64,000 nt of DNA from Marinobacter szutsaonensis (lineage in GTDB: Bacteria; Pseudomonadota; Gammaproteobacteria; Pseudomonadales; Oleiphilaceae), in NCBI RefSeq assembly GCF_039523335.1, contig NZ_BAAAFC010000002.1, forward strand, positions 558,001 through 622,000. Reading direction: 5' to 3'. Position 1 is the stretch's first letter; each line of letters opens with the position of its first letter. Below are positions 36,215 to 45,225 of this stretch, one piece after another. The position numbers were made by a program, and so were the translations under genes. The notes beneath the pieces are model-generated. The model saw only the letters and a list, made by a program, of their open reading frames with translations, was not told the origin of the DNA and made no database searches.

Positions 36215-36246
36215 ATTAAAAAACCCGCTTCGGCGGGTTTTTTAAT
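36215..36246. terminator. Bidirectional rho-independent terminator
   Basis: A perfect 14-bp inverted repeat with a TTCG tetraloop: ATTAAAAAACCCGC then GCGGGTTTTTTAAT. The core GC stem is flanked by A6 and T6, so it can stop transcription of both the acyl-CoA reductase (+) and the RNase T gene (-). Confidence 0.95.
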
Positions 36247-36255
36247 GGGCGTTGA

Positions 36256-36912
36256 TTATTGCTCGGGGATCTCCACCGGAGGCGGCGGGAAACCACCCAG
36301 TTCCTTCCAGCGATTGACGATGCCACAGAAAAGGTCGGCGGTTTTTTCCGCATCGTAGGCGGCGGAATGGGCTTCCTTGTTGCTGAACGGGATGCCAGCC
36401 AGTTTGCAGGCCTGGGCCAGCACAGTATGGCCATAGGCCAGACCCGCCAGGGTCGCGGTATCGAACGTGGAGAACGGGTGGAACGGGTTGCGCTTGATGT
36501 CGGCGCGCATGGCGGCGGCGAACACGAAGTTGTGGTCGAAGGTGGCGTTGTGGCCCACCAGTACCGCCCGCTTGCAGTCATGGGTCTTCACCGCCTTGCG
36601 GATCGGGCTGAAGATCTCGCTCAGGCCCTCACGCTCGGGCACCGCTTCCCGCTCCGGATTCCAGGGGTCGATGCCGGTAAAGTCCAGGGCAGACTGTTCC
36701 AGGTTGGCGCCTTCGAACGGGTCGATCTGCTGCACGTGGGTCTCACCCCGGCGCAGCCAGCCGTCGTCGTCCATGGTCAGCAGAACGGCTGCCACTTCCA
36801 GCAGGGCATCCCGCTCGGGGTTGAAGCCGGCGGTCTCTACATCAACCACCACGGGCAGAAAGCCCCGGAAGCGTTTGGACATGGGATGCGGTTCTTTGTT
36901 TTCTTCTGTCAC
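36256..36912 (-). CDS. rnt: Ribonuclease T
   Basis: DEDDh 3'-5' exoribonuclease of 218 residues that trims tRNA and other stable RNA 3' ends. The motifs are VVDVETAGFNPERD (Exo I), GHNATFDHNF (Exo II) and EAHSAAYDAEKTA (Exo III, DEDDh histidine). RNase T-specific segments include KRNPFHPFSTFDTATLAGLA. I chose a GTG start at 36912 because CGGAG lies 5 bases upstream and the N-terminus then has the same length before RFRGF as E. coli Rnt. The ATG at 36882 is an alternative. Upstream is pyrC, on the same strand. Confidence 0.93.
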   Translation of the reverse strand: MTEENKEPHPMSKRFRGFLPVVVDVETAGFNPERDALLEVAAVLLTMDDDGWLRRGETHVQQIDPFEGANLEQSALDFTGIDPWNPEREAVPEREGLSEIFSPIRKAVKTHDCKRAVLVGHNATFDHNFVFAAAMRADIKRNPFHPFSTFDTATLAGLAYGHTVLAQACKLAGIPFSNKEAHSAAYDAEKTADLFCGIVNRWKELGGFPPPPVEIPEQ

Positions 36913-36955
36913 TCGAACTCCGGTTGTCGACAGTGTGTGTACTCGGCGTAACAAC

Positions 36956-37987
36956 TTACGCCAGTTGCCAGTTAACGGTTTCACCGGCTTTCAGGGGCAC
37001 AATGGAGCCATCTGCCAGGGGCAGTTGCTCGGGCATGGTCCAGGGCTTGCGCACCAGGGTGATGGAGTCCTGGTTGCGGGGCAGGCCGTAGAAGTCGGCG
37101 CCGTTATGGCTGGCGAAGGCCTCGAACTTGTCCAGAATGCCCAGTTCCTCGAAGATTTCCGCGTACAGGCCAATGGCACCGAAGGCGGAGTAGCAGCCGG
37201 CACAGCCGCAGGCGGCTTCTTTCTTGTCCCTGGCGTGGGGAGCGGAGTCGGTGCCGAGGAAGAAGCGCTTGTCGCCGCTGGCCACCGCGTCCCGCAGGGC
37301 CTGCTGGTGCAGGTTTCGCTTCAGGATCGGCAGGCAGTACAGGTGAGGGCGGATGCCGCCAACCAGCATGTGGTTGCGGTTGTACATCAGGTGCTGCGGC
37401 GTCAGTGTCGCGCCGAGGTTGCCGCCCTTGTAGTCACGGACAAAATTTGCGGAATCGGCGGTGGTGATGTGTTCGAGAACCACCTTCAGGCCCGGGAATG
37501 CCTCGAGTGTCGGTGCCAGCACCCGCTCCAGGAATACTTTTTCCCGGTCGAAGATATCGATGTCGGCATCGGTGACCTCGCCGTGCACCAGTAAGAGCAT
37601 GCCGCAATCCGCCATGGCTTCAAGCACGGGGTAGATATTGCGGATGTCCTTCACTCCGGAAGCGGAATTGGTGGTTGCCCCGGCCGGATAGAGTTTGGCG
37701 GCGATGACGCCGGCGGCCTTGGCCTCCCGGATCATCTCGGGCGTGGTGGCTTCGGTCAGGTACAGGGTCATCAGTGGTTCGAAACCGGTACCGTTGGCGG
37801 CTGCCAGGATGCGTTCGCGGTAGGCGGTTGCGTCGGCTGCGGTGACCACGGGCGGCACCAGGTTGGGCATGATGATGGCACGGCCGAAACAGGCGGCAGT
37901 GGCCGGGACCACGTCCTTGAGGATATCCCCGTCGCGGACGTGCAGATGCCAGTCGTCCGGGCGGGTGATGGTCAGCTGTTCTGTCAT
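36956..37987 (-). CDS. pyrC: Dihydroorotase
   Basis: Zinc amidohydrolase of 343 residues that cyclises carbamoyl-aspartate to dihydroorotate in pyrimidine synthesis. It has the PyrC type II start [14 protein letters not shown] (metal histidines), the carboxylated-lysine region [25 protein letters not shown] and the C-terminal GTDSAPH. The length equals E. coli PyrC (about 348). It precedes rnt on the minus strand. Confidence 0.96.
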   Translation of the reverse strand: MTEQLTITRPDDWHLHVRDGDILKDVVPATAACFGRAIIMPNLVPPVVTAADATAYRERILAAANGTGFEPLMTLYLTEATTPEMIREAKAAGVIAAKLYPAGATTNSASGVKDIRNIYPVLEAMADCGMLLLVHGEVTDADIDIFDREKVFLERVLAPTLEAFPGLKVVLEHITTADSANFVRDYKGGNLGATLTPQHLMYNRNHMLVGGIRPHLYCLPILKRNLHQQALRDAVASGDKRFFLGTDSAPHARDKKEAACGCAGCYSAFGAIGLYAEIFEELGILDKFEAFASHNGADFYGLPRNQDSITLVRKPWTMPEQLPLADGSIVPLKAGETVNWQLA

Positions 37988-38074
37988 GGATGTTTTCCGG
38001 GAGGCCTGAAAATTTGCCGAATTATATCAGAAGGTGAACAGGGTTGTTGCTCACCCTCCCGGAGAACCGTTCGA

Positions 38075-39001
38075 TCAGTAGATGGAGTCCAACACTTCCA
38101 GGTGTGCGGCCACACTCTCGGCCAGGGCCTTGAGGTGGTAGCCGCCCTCCAGGGTGGAGATGATGCGGTCGTTGGAATAGTCGTTGGCGACGCTGGTGAT
38201 CATTTCGGTGAGCCAGCGGAAGTCCTCGGTCTCCAGGTTCAGTTCGGCCATCGGGTCCAGCTTGTGGGCGTCGAAACCGGCGGAGATCAGGATGACCTGC
38301 GGTTTGAAGTCCTGCAGTTTCTTCAGCCACGCGGCCTCTACCGTTTTCCGGTACTCCGCTGATGAACAGCCTGCCTCGATCGGGGCGTTGACGATGTTCG
38401 GTGCCTGTCGATGCACGTGGGAGTGGGGATAGAACGGATGCTGGAAACTGGAACACATGAGAATGCGCTCGTCACCACCGACGATGTCCGCAGTGCCGTT
38501 GCCCTGGTGCACATCGAAATCCACGATTGCCACCCGGTCCAGGTGGTGGAAGTTCAGTGCCCGCATCGCGGCCAGTGCGATGTTGTTGTAGAAGCAGAAC
38601 CCCATGGATTTGGCCCGCTCGGCATGGTGGCCGGGTGGGCGGGCGCAGACAAAGGCGTTGGTTACCTGGCTGCTCATCACCATGTCCACCGCCTGGACAT
38701 TGGCACCGGCGGCCAGGCGGGCGGCCCGCAGGGTATCGGGCATCATCGCGGTGTCCGGGTCGGTAAAGACGCGGCCCCGGGTCGGCTCCATCAGTTCCAG
38801 CTGCTGCAGGTACTTTTCCGGGTGCACGGCCAGCAGTTGATCACGGGTAATCTCTTCGGGACGGACCCAGTCCAGATCCTGCTCCAGGTGGGTGTCTGCA
38901 AGGTACGCCAGGATCGTGGAGATTCGCTCAGGGCATTCCGGATGGTCCGGCCCCATGTTGTGTTTCATGCAGTCGTCGTGGGAAAAGAATGCCGTGGTCA
39001 T
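38075..39001 (-). CDS. Histone-deacetylase-family (AcuC/HdaH-like) deacetylase
   Basis: A 308-residue zinc amidohydrolase of the HDAC superfamily. The signature segments are HPECPERI near the start, RPPGHHAERAKSMGFCFYNN cut at 20 (active-site HH), VDFDVHQGNGT (metal ligands), ISAGFDAHKLDP and TLEGGYHL. Family members remove acetyl from lysine, polyamines or acetylated amides. It is divergently placed next to a Pat-type lysine acetyltransferase gene, which favours a role in protein deacetylation; acetylpolyamine hydrolysis is an alternative. Confidence 0.9.
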   Translation of the reverse strand: MTTAFFSHDDCMKHNMGPDHPECPERISTILAYLADTHLEQDLDWVRPEEITRDQLLAVHPEKYLQQLELMEPTRGRVFTDPDTAMMPDTLRAARLAAGANVQAVDMVMSSQVTNAFVCARPPGHHAERAKSMGFCFYNNIALAAMRALNFHHLDRVAIVDFDVHQGNGTADIVGGDERILMCSSFQHPFYPHSHVHRQAPNIVNAPIEAGCSSAEYRKTVEAAWLKKLQDFKPQVILISAGFDAHKLDPMAELNLETEDFRWLTEMITSVANDYSNDRIISTLEGGYHLKALAESVAAHLEVLDSIY

Positions 39002-39101
39002 ACGTCTCTCAGTGTCCCGGATATGCTTGTATTTTCATCAATGTTATCAGGGAAAACCGCAGTCCGTCGTATTTCTTTGGTCTTATAGGAGTGATAGCCG
39101 T

Positions 39102-39129
39102 TTTACATCAATACCGGAAGGCCTAAGAT
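39102..39129 (+). promoter_or_regulatory. Possible promoter of the acetyltransferase gene
   Basis: TTTACA (39102-39107), 16-base spacer, TAAGAT (39124-39129). It is plausible for sigma-70 but not strong, and lies 83 bases before the start codon in the 210-base divergent region. Confidence 0.4.
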
Positions 39130-39211
39130 AAGGTGTACACAGATAAGTAACCTGTTTTATTGACGTTATCACCTGAACCGGCCCGGCGGGGGCTGGTCTG
39201 AGGAGACCGCC

Positions 39212-41965
39212 TTGAGCACCCGTTACCTGGAAAGTCTTTTCAACCCCAGCTCCATTGTCGTGATCGGTGCCTCCGAGCGCGCCGACAACCTGGGTGGTAT
39301 GGTCCTGCGGAACCTTCTCGGTGGCGGCTATCCCACGGAAAAGCTGCTGGTGATCAACCAGAGTGGCTACGACAACGTCCACGGCGTGCCTTGCGTGCCC
39401 AAGGTGGCGAAGATGGACTTCTCGCCGGACCTTGCCATTATCTGTACCCCGCCCGATACCGTCGCGAAAGCCATCAAACGCCTGGGCGAGGCTGGGGTTC
39501 GAACCGCCATCGTGATGACCGGTGGTATGTCCCGGACCCACAGTAAGACCGGGCAGCCGCTGATGTACTCTGTGCGTGAAGCCGCCAAGGAGACCGGCAT
39601 CCGTGTGCTGGGGCCGAACACCATCGGCCTGATGGTACCGGCCCGGAGCCTGAACGCCACGTACGCCCACATGGGCGCCATTCCCGGGCGGGTGGCCTTT
39701 GTGGGCCAGAGCGGCACTATTGCCAGTTCGGTACTGGACTGGGCCTTTGCCCGGGGCGTGGGGTTTTCCTATTTCCTGACCCTGGGCGATGGTATGGACA
39801 TCGATCACGACGACCTGATCGATTACCTGGCCCAGGACACCCAGACCCGCGCCATCCTGCTGCACATCGAGAACGTCCCCAACCCCCGGCGCTTCATGTC
39901 GGCGGTGCGGGTGGCGTCCCGTACCAAACCGGTGATCGCAGTGAAGTCCGGCCGGGTGCCCGAATCCGAATGGTTCCATCATGAATTGCCTGCCGGCCTC
40001 AAACGCAGTGATCCTATCTACGATGCCATGCTGCAGCGGGCCGGTGTGCTGCGGGTGGATGGCCTGGGGCAGATGTTCGACGCCCTGGAAACCCTGACCC
40101 GCATGCGCCCGTTGCGCCGGGAGTCCCTGGCGATCATGGCCAACGGGGTCGGCCCGGGGGTGCTGGCGGTGGACCGGCTGGCGGACCTGGGCGGCGAGCT
40201 GGCGGAGCTGTCGGAGCAGAGTATTGAAGCCCTGGCCGAACTGTTGCCCCCGTACTGGACCCGCAAGAACCCCATCGACCTGAACTACGATGCCTCTCCC
40301 GAGCTTTACGCCCAGGCCATCAAGATCCTGGCCAAGGATCCGGAAGTGGCCAATGTGCTGGTGATGTACGCGCCCAGTCTGACCGAGGACAGCCTGCAGA
40401 TCGCCGATGCCGTGGTGCAGGCCTCGAAGGGCACACGCCTGAACGTGTTCACCTGTTGGCTCGGCCAGAGCACGGTGATGGAGTCGCGGGAGGAATTCTA
40501 CCGGGCTGGGATACCGTCCTTCTTCAATCCGGAGAAGGCGGTGATGGCGTTCATGCAGCATGTCCGGCACCAGCGCGTGCAGCGTCTGCTGACCGAGACC
40601 CCGGAGTCTTTCACCGACCATTTCGCCGACCGGACCCGGCCCCGCCGCCTCGTGGCCAATGCCCTGCGTTCAGGGCGGAAGCATCTCTCCAACCGGGAAG
40701 CCCGGGACGTCATCCGAGATTACGGCATCAATACCATCGACACCATTTACTGCGACGACATCGAGGAGGTGCTGGAAGCCTTCGCGGTGGAGCGCCGGCC
40801 GGTGGACATTACCATTGTGCATGAGCAGGCCTGCCACCCGTTCCTGGACCTGAGCCCGACCCAGCGCCGCTACAAGGGCACGGTGAAGAAGCTTAACAGC
40901 GAGGCGGCGATCATGGATTCCTGCCGCTTCCTGATGGAGGAATACCAGGAGCATTTCCCGAACAGTGGATTCCTGGGTTTTGCGGTCCAGCGCTCCTACC
41001 AGCATGTGGGCGGGGTGGAATTCAGCGTGGGCATTACCCGGGATTCCGAGTTCGGGCCGCTGGTGGTGTGCGGGGCCTCGGGCGCCCAGATCAATGTGAT
41101 GACCGACCGCCAGATTGCGCTGCCGCCGCTGAACATGGTGCTGGCCCGTGAGCTGCTGCGGCGCACCTACATGTACAAGCTCCTGAAGGAGCACAGCCTC
41201 AAGCCGGAGGAGGACATCCGGGCGGTGTCCGAAACCCTGGTGACCCTGTCCCAGATCGTGATCGATATTCCCGAGATCAAGGGGCTGGAGATCTCGCCGC
41301 TGCTGTTCAATGAGAGCGGGGCGGTGGCGGTCAACATCGCCATCAATCTCGATGACACACCGACCAGACCGATTATCCAGCCCTATCCCCGGGAGCTGGA
41401 GGAGTGGATTGTGCTGCCCAAATCCGGCCGCCGGGTCATCATCCGGCCGGTGCTGGCGGAGGATGAGCCGGCGCACCGGGAGTTTCATGAGCACCAGTCG
41501 CCGGAATCGATCCGCTACCGGTTCTTCCAGTACCGCAAGCACTTCTCCCGGGAAGACGTGGCCCAGATGGTGCAGATCGACTACGACCGGGAGATGGTGT
41601 TCATCGCCAATGCGCCCCGGGAAGATGGCGAAGGCGAGGAAACCCTGGGCACCGTGCGTACCTGGACCGACGCCGACAACCTGCGCTGCGAGTTTGCGGT
41701 GATGGTGGATGACAAGATGAAGGGCGAAGGGTTGGGCGTGGCGCTGATGCAGAAGATGATCGATTACTGCCGGGCCCGCGGCACCGTGGAGATGATCGGC
41801 AACGTGCTGCCGGATAACCGGCCGATGCTGCAGCTGGCGGAGCATCTCGGTTTCGAGATCAAGTACAACACCGAGGAAGAGGTGATGGATCTTCGGCTGG
41901 TGCTGAACGAGCCGGAGAAGGATTGGCAGAAGGAGCGGCTGAAGAAGCGCGGGGCGCATTTGTAG
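39212..41965 (+). CDS. Pat-type protein acetyltransferase (acyl-CoA synthetase-like plus GNAT)
   Basis: A 917-residue protein in the order CoA-binding domain (IVVIGASERADN, about 15-26), succinyl-CoA-ligase-like domains (GQSGTIASSVLDWA, MANGVGPGVLAVD), an ATP-grasp region (about 480-700) and a GNAT domain (about 740-890, EFAVMVDDKMKGEGLGVALM). This is the layout of Pat/PatZ (YfiQ), which acetylates lysines such as that of acetyl-CoA synthetase. The NDP-forming synthetase part is usually inactive in Pat. Start is TTG at 39212 after AGGAGA. It is divergent from an HDAC-family gene and its end is followed by a cluster of palindromes. Confidence 0.9.
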   Translation: MSTRYLESLFNPSSIVVIGASERADNLGGMVLRNLLGGGYPTEKLLVINQSGYDNVHGVPCVPKVAKMDFSPDLAIICTPPDTVAKAIKRLGEAGVRTAIVMTGGMSRTHSKTGQPLMYSVREAAKETGIRVLGPNTIGLMVPARSLNATYAHMGAIPGRVAFVGQSGTIASSVLDWAFARGVGFSYFLTLGDGMDIDHDDLIDYLAQDTQTRAILLHIENVPNPRRFMSAVRVASRTKPVIAVKSGRVPESEWFHHELPAGLKRSDPIYDAMLQRAGVLRVDGLGQMFDALETLTRMRPLRRESLAIMANGVGPGVLAVDRLADLGGELAELSEQSIEALAELLPPYWTRKNPIDLNYDASPELYAQAIKILAKDPEVANVLVMYAPSLTEDSLQIADAVVQASKGTRLNVFTCWLGQSTVMESREEFYRAGIPSFFNPEKAVMAFMQHVRHQRVQRLLTETPESFTDHFADRTRPRRLVANALRSGRKHLSNREARDVIRDYGINTIDTIYCDDIEEVLEAFAVERRPVDITIVHEQACHPFLDLSPTQRRYKGTVKKLNSEAAIMDSCRFLMEEYQEHFPNSGFLGFAVQRSYQHVGGVEFSVGITRDSEFGPLVVCGASGAQINVMTDRQIALPPLNMVLARELLRRTYMYKLLKEHSLKPEEDIRAVSETLVTLSQIVIDIPEIKGLEISPLLFNESGAVAVNIAINLDDTPTRPIIQPYPRELEEWIVLPKSGRRVIIRPVLAEDEPAHREFHEHQSPESIRYRFFQYRKHFSREDVAQMVQIDYDREMVFIANAPREDGEGEETLGTVRTWTDADNLRCEFAVMVDDKMKGEGLGVALMQKMIDYCRARGTVEMIGNVLPDNRPMLQLAEHLGFEIKYNTEEEVMDLRLVLNEPEKDWQKERLKKRGAHL

Positions 41966-41982
41966 CCGGGGGCCGCCAAGAT

Positions 41983-42012
41983 GGGGTCAGAAGAACGAGT
42001 TCTTCAGACCCC
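41983..42012. repeat. GGGGTCAG palindrome, copy 1
   Basis: GGGGTCAGAAGAAC - GA - GTTCTTCAGACCCC: 14-base arms with one mismatch. It is the first of three related elements between the convergent acetyltransferase and rdgC genes. Confidence 0.85.
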
Positions 42013-42045
42013 TGTGCCGAAGTTCGCTTACAGCACAGGGGTCTG
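42005..42045. repeat. Inverted repeat joining copies 1 and 2
   Basis: CAGACCCCTGTGC (42005-42017) and GCACAGGGGTCTG (42033-42045) are perfect 13-base inverted arms around a 15-base loop. They use the inner arms of copies 1 and 2, so this stem is an alternative to those two hairpins and the three can form a cloverleaf-like structure only in part at once. Confidence 0.8.
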
Positions 42046-42067
42046 ATGAAAGCCTTCATCTGACCCC
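42038..42067. repeat. GGGGTCTG/GGGGTCAG palindrome, copy 2
   Basis: GGGGTCTGATGAA - AGCC - TTCATCTGACCCC: 13-base arms with one mismatch, 4-base loop. The core differs from copies 1 and 3 (GATGAA instead of GAAGAAC). Confidence 0.85.
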
Positions 42068-42108
42068 AACTTCAAGTTCACGTCTGCCTCAGAGGTTTCG
42101 TCCAAGAC

Positions 42109-42138
42109 GGGGTCAGAAGAACGAGTTCTTCTGACCCC
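42109..42138. repeat. GGGGTCAG palindrome, copy 3
   Basis: GGGGTCAGAAGAAC - GA - GTTCTTCTGACCCC: perfect 14-base arms with a GA centre, ending 4 bases before the rdgC stop region. Its first 16 bases are identical to copy 1, and both copies are preceded by CCAAGA. It probably also ends rdgC transcription. Confidence 0.9.
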
Positions 42139-42142
42139 ATTT

Positions 42143-43069
42143 TCACTCTTCGACAATCGCCGAGCGGTCTTCGCCGCCGAGCGCTTCCAGCAACCCAGGA
42201 ATCATCCGCGACAGCTCCAGTGTCATCAGGCTGAAGGCGGCGTCAAACTTGGCCACGGCATCATCGGCGTCAACGTCATCCAGCTGCTCCTGCAGGGTCT
42301 CGCCGAACTTGAGGCGGCGGATGCCCAGTTCTTCGTCCAGCACGAAGGAGACGTTGTCGTCCCAGGTCACGGCAAGCTTGGTGACCTGCATGCCGGCCTC
42401 CAGGTGGTTGCGGATTTCGTCGGCTTTCAGGTCGAGTCCCTTGCAGCGCACCACGCCGCCGTCTTCGGAGGGATCTTTCAGCTCACACTCGCTGCCCAGG
42501 GCAATGCTCGCCGGCAGGTCGATGGATTCGTTCAGCCAGCCGGTAAAAGTGAAAGCCGGTGACTGCTCGACCGCCGGCGGGCGCACCGGCAGGGAACCCA
42601 GGCTCTTGCGCAGGGTCGAGGCCAGATCCTCCGCCTGCTTGGCAGAGCCGGCATCCACCACCAGAACACCGTCCTGGGGTGCCAGGTAGGCGTAGCAACG
42701 ACGGTTCTTGGAAAAGGCCTGGGGCAGCATTTCCAGCATCACCTGTTCCTTGATTTCGTCTTTTTCCTTGCGGCGGACCTTACGACCCTGCTCGATCTCG
42801 ATAGCCTCGGCCCGCTCTTCCACGGCTTCCTTCACCACCGGGCCCGGCAGGATCTTCTCTTCCTTGCGCAGGGAGATCAGGTGATAGCCGTTGGCGCTGT
42901 GCACCAATTGCTCACCATGCTTGCCCAACGGTGCCACCCAGCCCTGCCGGCTGGTTTCCTGGGGGCCGCAGGGTTTGAAGGCGTCGGCCTGGAGCTTCTC
43001 TTCCAGCTCTTCCGGGGAAATATCGAACGGCTTGGTGAAACGGAATACACGGGCATTACGAAACCACAT
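42143..43069 (-). CDS. rdgC: Recombination-associated protein RdgC
   Basis: A 308-residue ring-forming DNA-binding protein that limits RecA loading. It starts MWFRNARVFRFTKPFDIS, with RQGWVAPLGKHGEQLVH, RKEKDEIKEQVMLEMLPQAF and the C-terminal AVTWDDNVSFVLDEELGIRRL typical of RdgC. Length matches the family (about 300-305). Downstream on the same strand is the palindrome cluster; upstream is a small DUF2788 gene. Confidence 0.96.
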   Translation of the reverse strand: MWFRNARVFRFTKPFDISPEELEEKLQADAFKPCGPQETSRQGWVAPLGKHGEQLVHSANGYHLISLRKEEKILPGPVVKEAVEERAEAIEIEQGRKVRRKEKDEIKEQVMLEMLPQAFSKNRRCYAYLAPQDGVLVVDAGSAKQAEDLASTLRKSLGSLPVRPPAVEQSPAFTFTGWLNESIDLPASIALGSECELKDPSEDGGVVRCKGLDLKADEIRNHLEAGMQVTKLAVTWDDNVSFVLDEELGIRRLKFGETLQEQLDDVDADDAVAKFDAAFSLMTLELSRMIPGLLEALGGEDRSAIVEE

Positions 43070-43170
43070 CAGGTTCGGTCCTTGCTCTTGATTTTAATCG
43101 GTGATGGTTCGAAAAGGGGGAAAGGATGATACGGCCACCGGGCGGCGGCCGTAAAGTGACGGGTATCACG

Positions 43171-43371
43171 CTATATTTGCATGATCTCGACCAGCACCGT
43201 CTTGACGATAAAACCGACCACGCCGGCGCCAAGTACGGTAAACAGGGCAATGGTACCAAACTTGCCAGCCTGGGATTTCTTGGCAAGGTCCCAGACGATG
43301 AAACCCATCCAGATAATCAGGCCGGTCAGAAACACCAGCATGGCGATCTGGGAAAAGACTGCTTCGTTCAT
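43171..43371 (-). CDS. Small inner-membrane protein, DUF2788-like
   Basis: A 66-residue protein with two predicted membrane helices: AMLVFLTGLIIWMGFIVWDL and a C-terminal IALFTVLGAGVVGFIVKTVL. A short hydrophilic turn (AKKSQAGKFGT) lies between. Such proteins are annotated DUF2788 in pseudomonads. Function unknown. The start MNEAVFSQ at 43371 is preferred to ATG 43389 because the extra residues are atypical. Confidence 0.8.
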   Translation of the reverse strand: MNEAVFSQIAMLVFLTGLIIWMGFIVWDLAKKSQAGKFGTIALFTVLGAGVVGFIVKTVLVEIMQI

Positions 43372-43395
43372 TGATGACTCCGATAACAACTGAAA

Positions 43396-44166
43396 TTACT
43401 GTTCGTCGCGCAGGAAAACCCAGTTGTTCTTGTCGGACTGGTCTTCGCTGAAATAGTAGCCTTCGAGGTTGAAACCCTTCAGGTCGTCGGCCTGGGTGAT
43501 GCGGTTCTGGATTGCATAGCGGCACATCAGGCCGCGGGCTTTCTTGGCGTAGAAACTGATCATCTTGTACTGGCCGTTCTTCCAGTCCTTGAACTGGGGC
43601 GTAACCAGCCGGCCATCGAGATCTTTCTTCTTCACACTCTTGAAGTATTCGTTGGACGCCAGGTTCACCAGTACGCCGTCATCCTCGGCCAGCAGGCGAT
43701 TGATCTCCTCGGTGATCTTGTTGCCCCAGAAGGCATAGAGATCCTTGCCACGTTTGTTTTCGAACCTGGTGCCCATCTCCAGCCGGTAGGGCTGCATCAG
43801 GTCCAGCGGCCGCAGGATGCCATACAAGCCGGAGAGCATGCGCAGGTGTTCCTGGGCGAAGGCAAAGTCCTCCTCGCTGAAGCTCTCGGCGTCCAGTCCG
43901 GTATACACGTCACCCTTGAACGCCAGCACGGCCTGCCGGGCATTTTCTGGGGTGAACGGCGTGTGCCAGGTGCGGAACCGCTCGGCGTTGAGCTGGCCCA
44001 GCTTGTCGCTGATGCTCATCAGGTTGCTGACCTGGTGTGGCTCCAGTTCCTTGAGCTGGTCAATCAGTTCGCAGGCATCGTCCAGGAAGTCCGGCTGGGT
44101 ATAGCTTTCCGTTGCCAGCGGGCTCTCGTAGTCCAACGTCTTGGCAGGGGAGATAACCATCAACAT
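43396..44166 (-). CDS. yaaA: Peroxide stress protein YaaA
   Basis: A 256-residue DUF328 protein. Hallmarks are [17 protein letters not shown], the [19 protein letters not shown] segment, and [15 protein letters not shown]. coli YaaA lowers free iron and protects DNA from peroxide, and its cavity binds DNA-like substrates. Second in the minus-strand series after the glutaredoxin-like gene, 12 bases away. Confidence 0.96.
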   Translation of the reverse strand: MLMVISPAKTLDYESPLATESYTQPDFLDDACELIDQLKELEPHQVSNLMSISDKLGQLNAERFRTWHTPFTPENARQAVLAFKGDVYTGLDAESFSEEDFAFAQEHLRMLSGLYGILRPLDLMQPYRLEMGTRFENKRGKDLYAFWGNKITEEINRLLAEDDGVLVNLASNEYFKSVKKKDLDGRLVTPQFKDWKNGQYKMISFYAKKARGLMCRYAIQNRITQADDLKGFNLEGYYFSEDQSDKNNWVFLRDEQ

Positions 44167-44178
44167 GTCAGGAAATCC

Positions 44179-44412
44179 TCATTGCAGAAAGGTCAGTAAC
44201 TGGTCCCTGGTAAACGGCCAGTCCAGCTCCGCACCGGTGTCGTTACGGCGCAGCACCGGAATGCGGGTACCGTAACGCTCTACCAGCTCTTCAGACTGGG
44301 CAATGTCCACCACGTCCACCGGAATCGGTTCCGGCATCGGCGTGTTCACCAGCAGGGCTTCCGCCAGTTCGCACAGGTGGCACTCGGAGGTGGTGTAAAA
44401 GTAAAGTTCCAT
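44179..44412 (-). CDS. Glutaredoxin-family small protein
   Basis: A 77-residue thioredoxin-fold protein with a CXXC motif CHLC (C11-C14) in the FYTTSECHLCELAEALL start, cis-Pro region TRIPVLRRNDTG, and a C-terminal DQLLTFLQ helix. The DUF836 type, found beside yaaA and yciK, with unknown partners. Its ATG shares one base with the yciK stop region. Confidence 0.88.
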   Translation of the reverse strand: MELYFYTTSECHLCELAEALLVNTPMPEPIPVDVVDIAQSEELVERYGTRIPVLRRNDTGAELDWPFTRDQLLTFLQ

Positions 44413-45164
44413 TATTTTTTGGGCTGCGCGTCCAGTTGTTGGCCGTTGACGCCCTGACTGTCCTTGCCCATCAGGTACAGGTAAATGGGCATCAGGTCTT
44501 CCGGCGCCGGGTTTTGCTGCGGGTTTTCCGCGGGGTAGGCTTTGGCGCGCATATTGGTCCGGGTGGCACCCGGGTTCAGGCTGTTGACGCGGATGTTGTG
44601 GCGCTCGTCGTCCAGCTCATCGGCCAGCAGCTGGCTCAGACCCTCAACGGCGAACTTGGAGACGGCGTAGGCGCCCCAGTAGGCCTTGGCCTTCCGGCCC
44701 ACGCCGGAAGAGGTGAAAACCACCGAGGCGTCATCGGATTTGCGGAGCAGGGGAATCATCGCACGGCTCAGCAGGAACGGCGCCGTGGCGTTCACGTGCA
44801 TCACCTTATTCCACATTTCCGGATCGTACAGTTCGACCGGGCTCCGGTTGCCGAGGATAGCGGCGTTATGGAGCAAGCCATCGAGACGACCAAAATTGTC
44901 CTCTATGGTCATCGCCAGCTCTTCGTATTCCTTCACCGCAGCACCCTCGAAATTCATCGGGACGATGGCTGGCTTGGGGTGGCCGGCGGCTTCAATTTCG
45001 TCGTAGACCTCTTCAAGTTTCGACACGGTCCGACCCAACAGTATGACGGTGGCGCCGTGGGCAGCATAGGCTTTGGCGGCAGCGCGTCCGATTCCGCTGC
45101 CGGCACCCGTCACCATCACGATGCGGTCCTGCAGAAGATCGGCGGGTGCTTGGTAATCTTGCAT
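44412..45164 (-). CDS. yciK: YciK-family short-chain oxidoreductase
   Basis: A 250-residue SDR. TGAGSGIGRAAAKAYA binds the nucleotide, ILLGRT follows the second strand, NAA(I) is in HNAAILGN, and the active Ser-Tyr-Lys includes SSGVGRKAKAYWGAYAVSK (YAVSK). The name comes from resemblance to E. coli YciK and from the pseudomonad order ubiG-mupP-yciK. Substrate unknown. Confidence 0.9.
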   Translation of the reverse strand: MQDYQAPADLLQDRIVMVTGAGSGIGRAAAKAYAAHGATVILLGRTVSKLEEVYDEIEAAGHPKPAIVPMNFEGAAVKEYEELAMTIEDNFGRLDGLLHNAAILGNRSPVELYDPEMWNKVMHVNATAPFLLSRAMIPLLRKSDDASVVFTSSGVGRKAKAYWGAYAVSKFAVEGLSQLLADELDDERHNIRVNSLNPGATRTNMRAKAYPAENPQQNPAPEDLMPIYLYLMGKDSQGVNGQQLDAQPKK

Positions 45165-45225
45165 AACCTGTCTCCGTTTCAGGTTGTTGCCGGTCTGTAT
45201 GCCGGATACGGATTCATTTGAGGCG

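Noticed and set aside
39083..40621. 512-codon open frame opposite the acetyltransferase gene
   Set aside because: The plus-strand Pat protein is continuous with clear CoA-binding motifs over this stretch.
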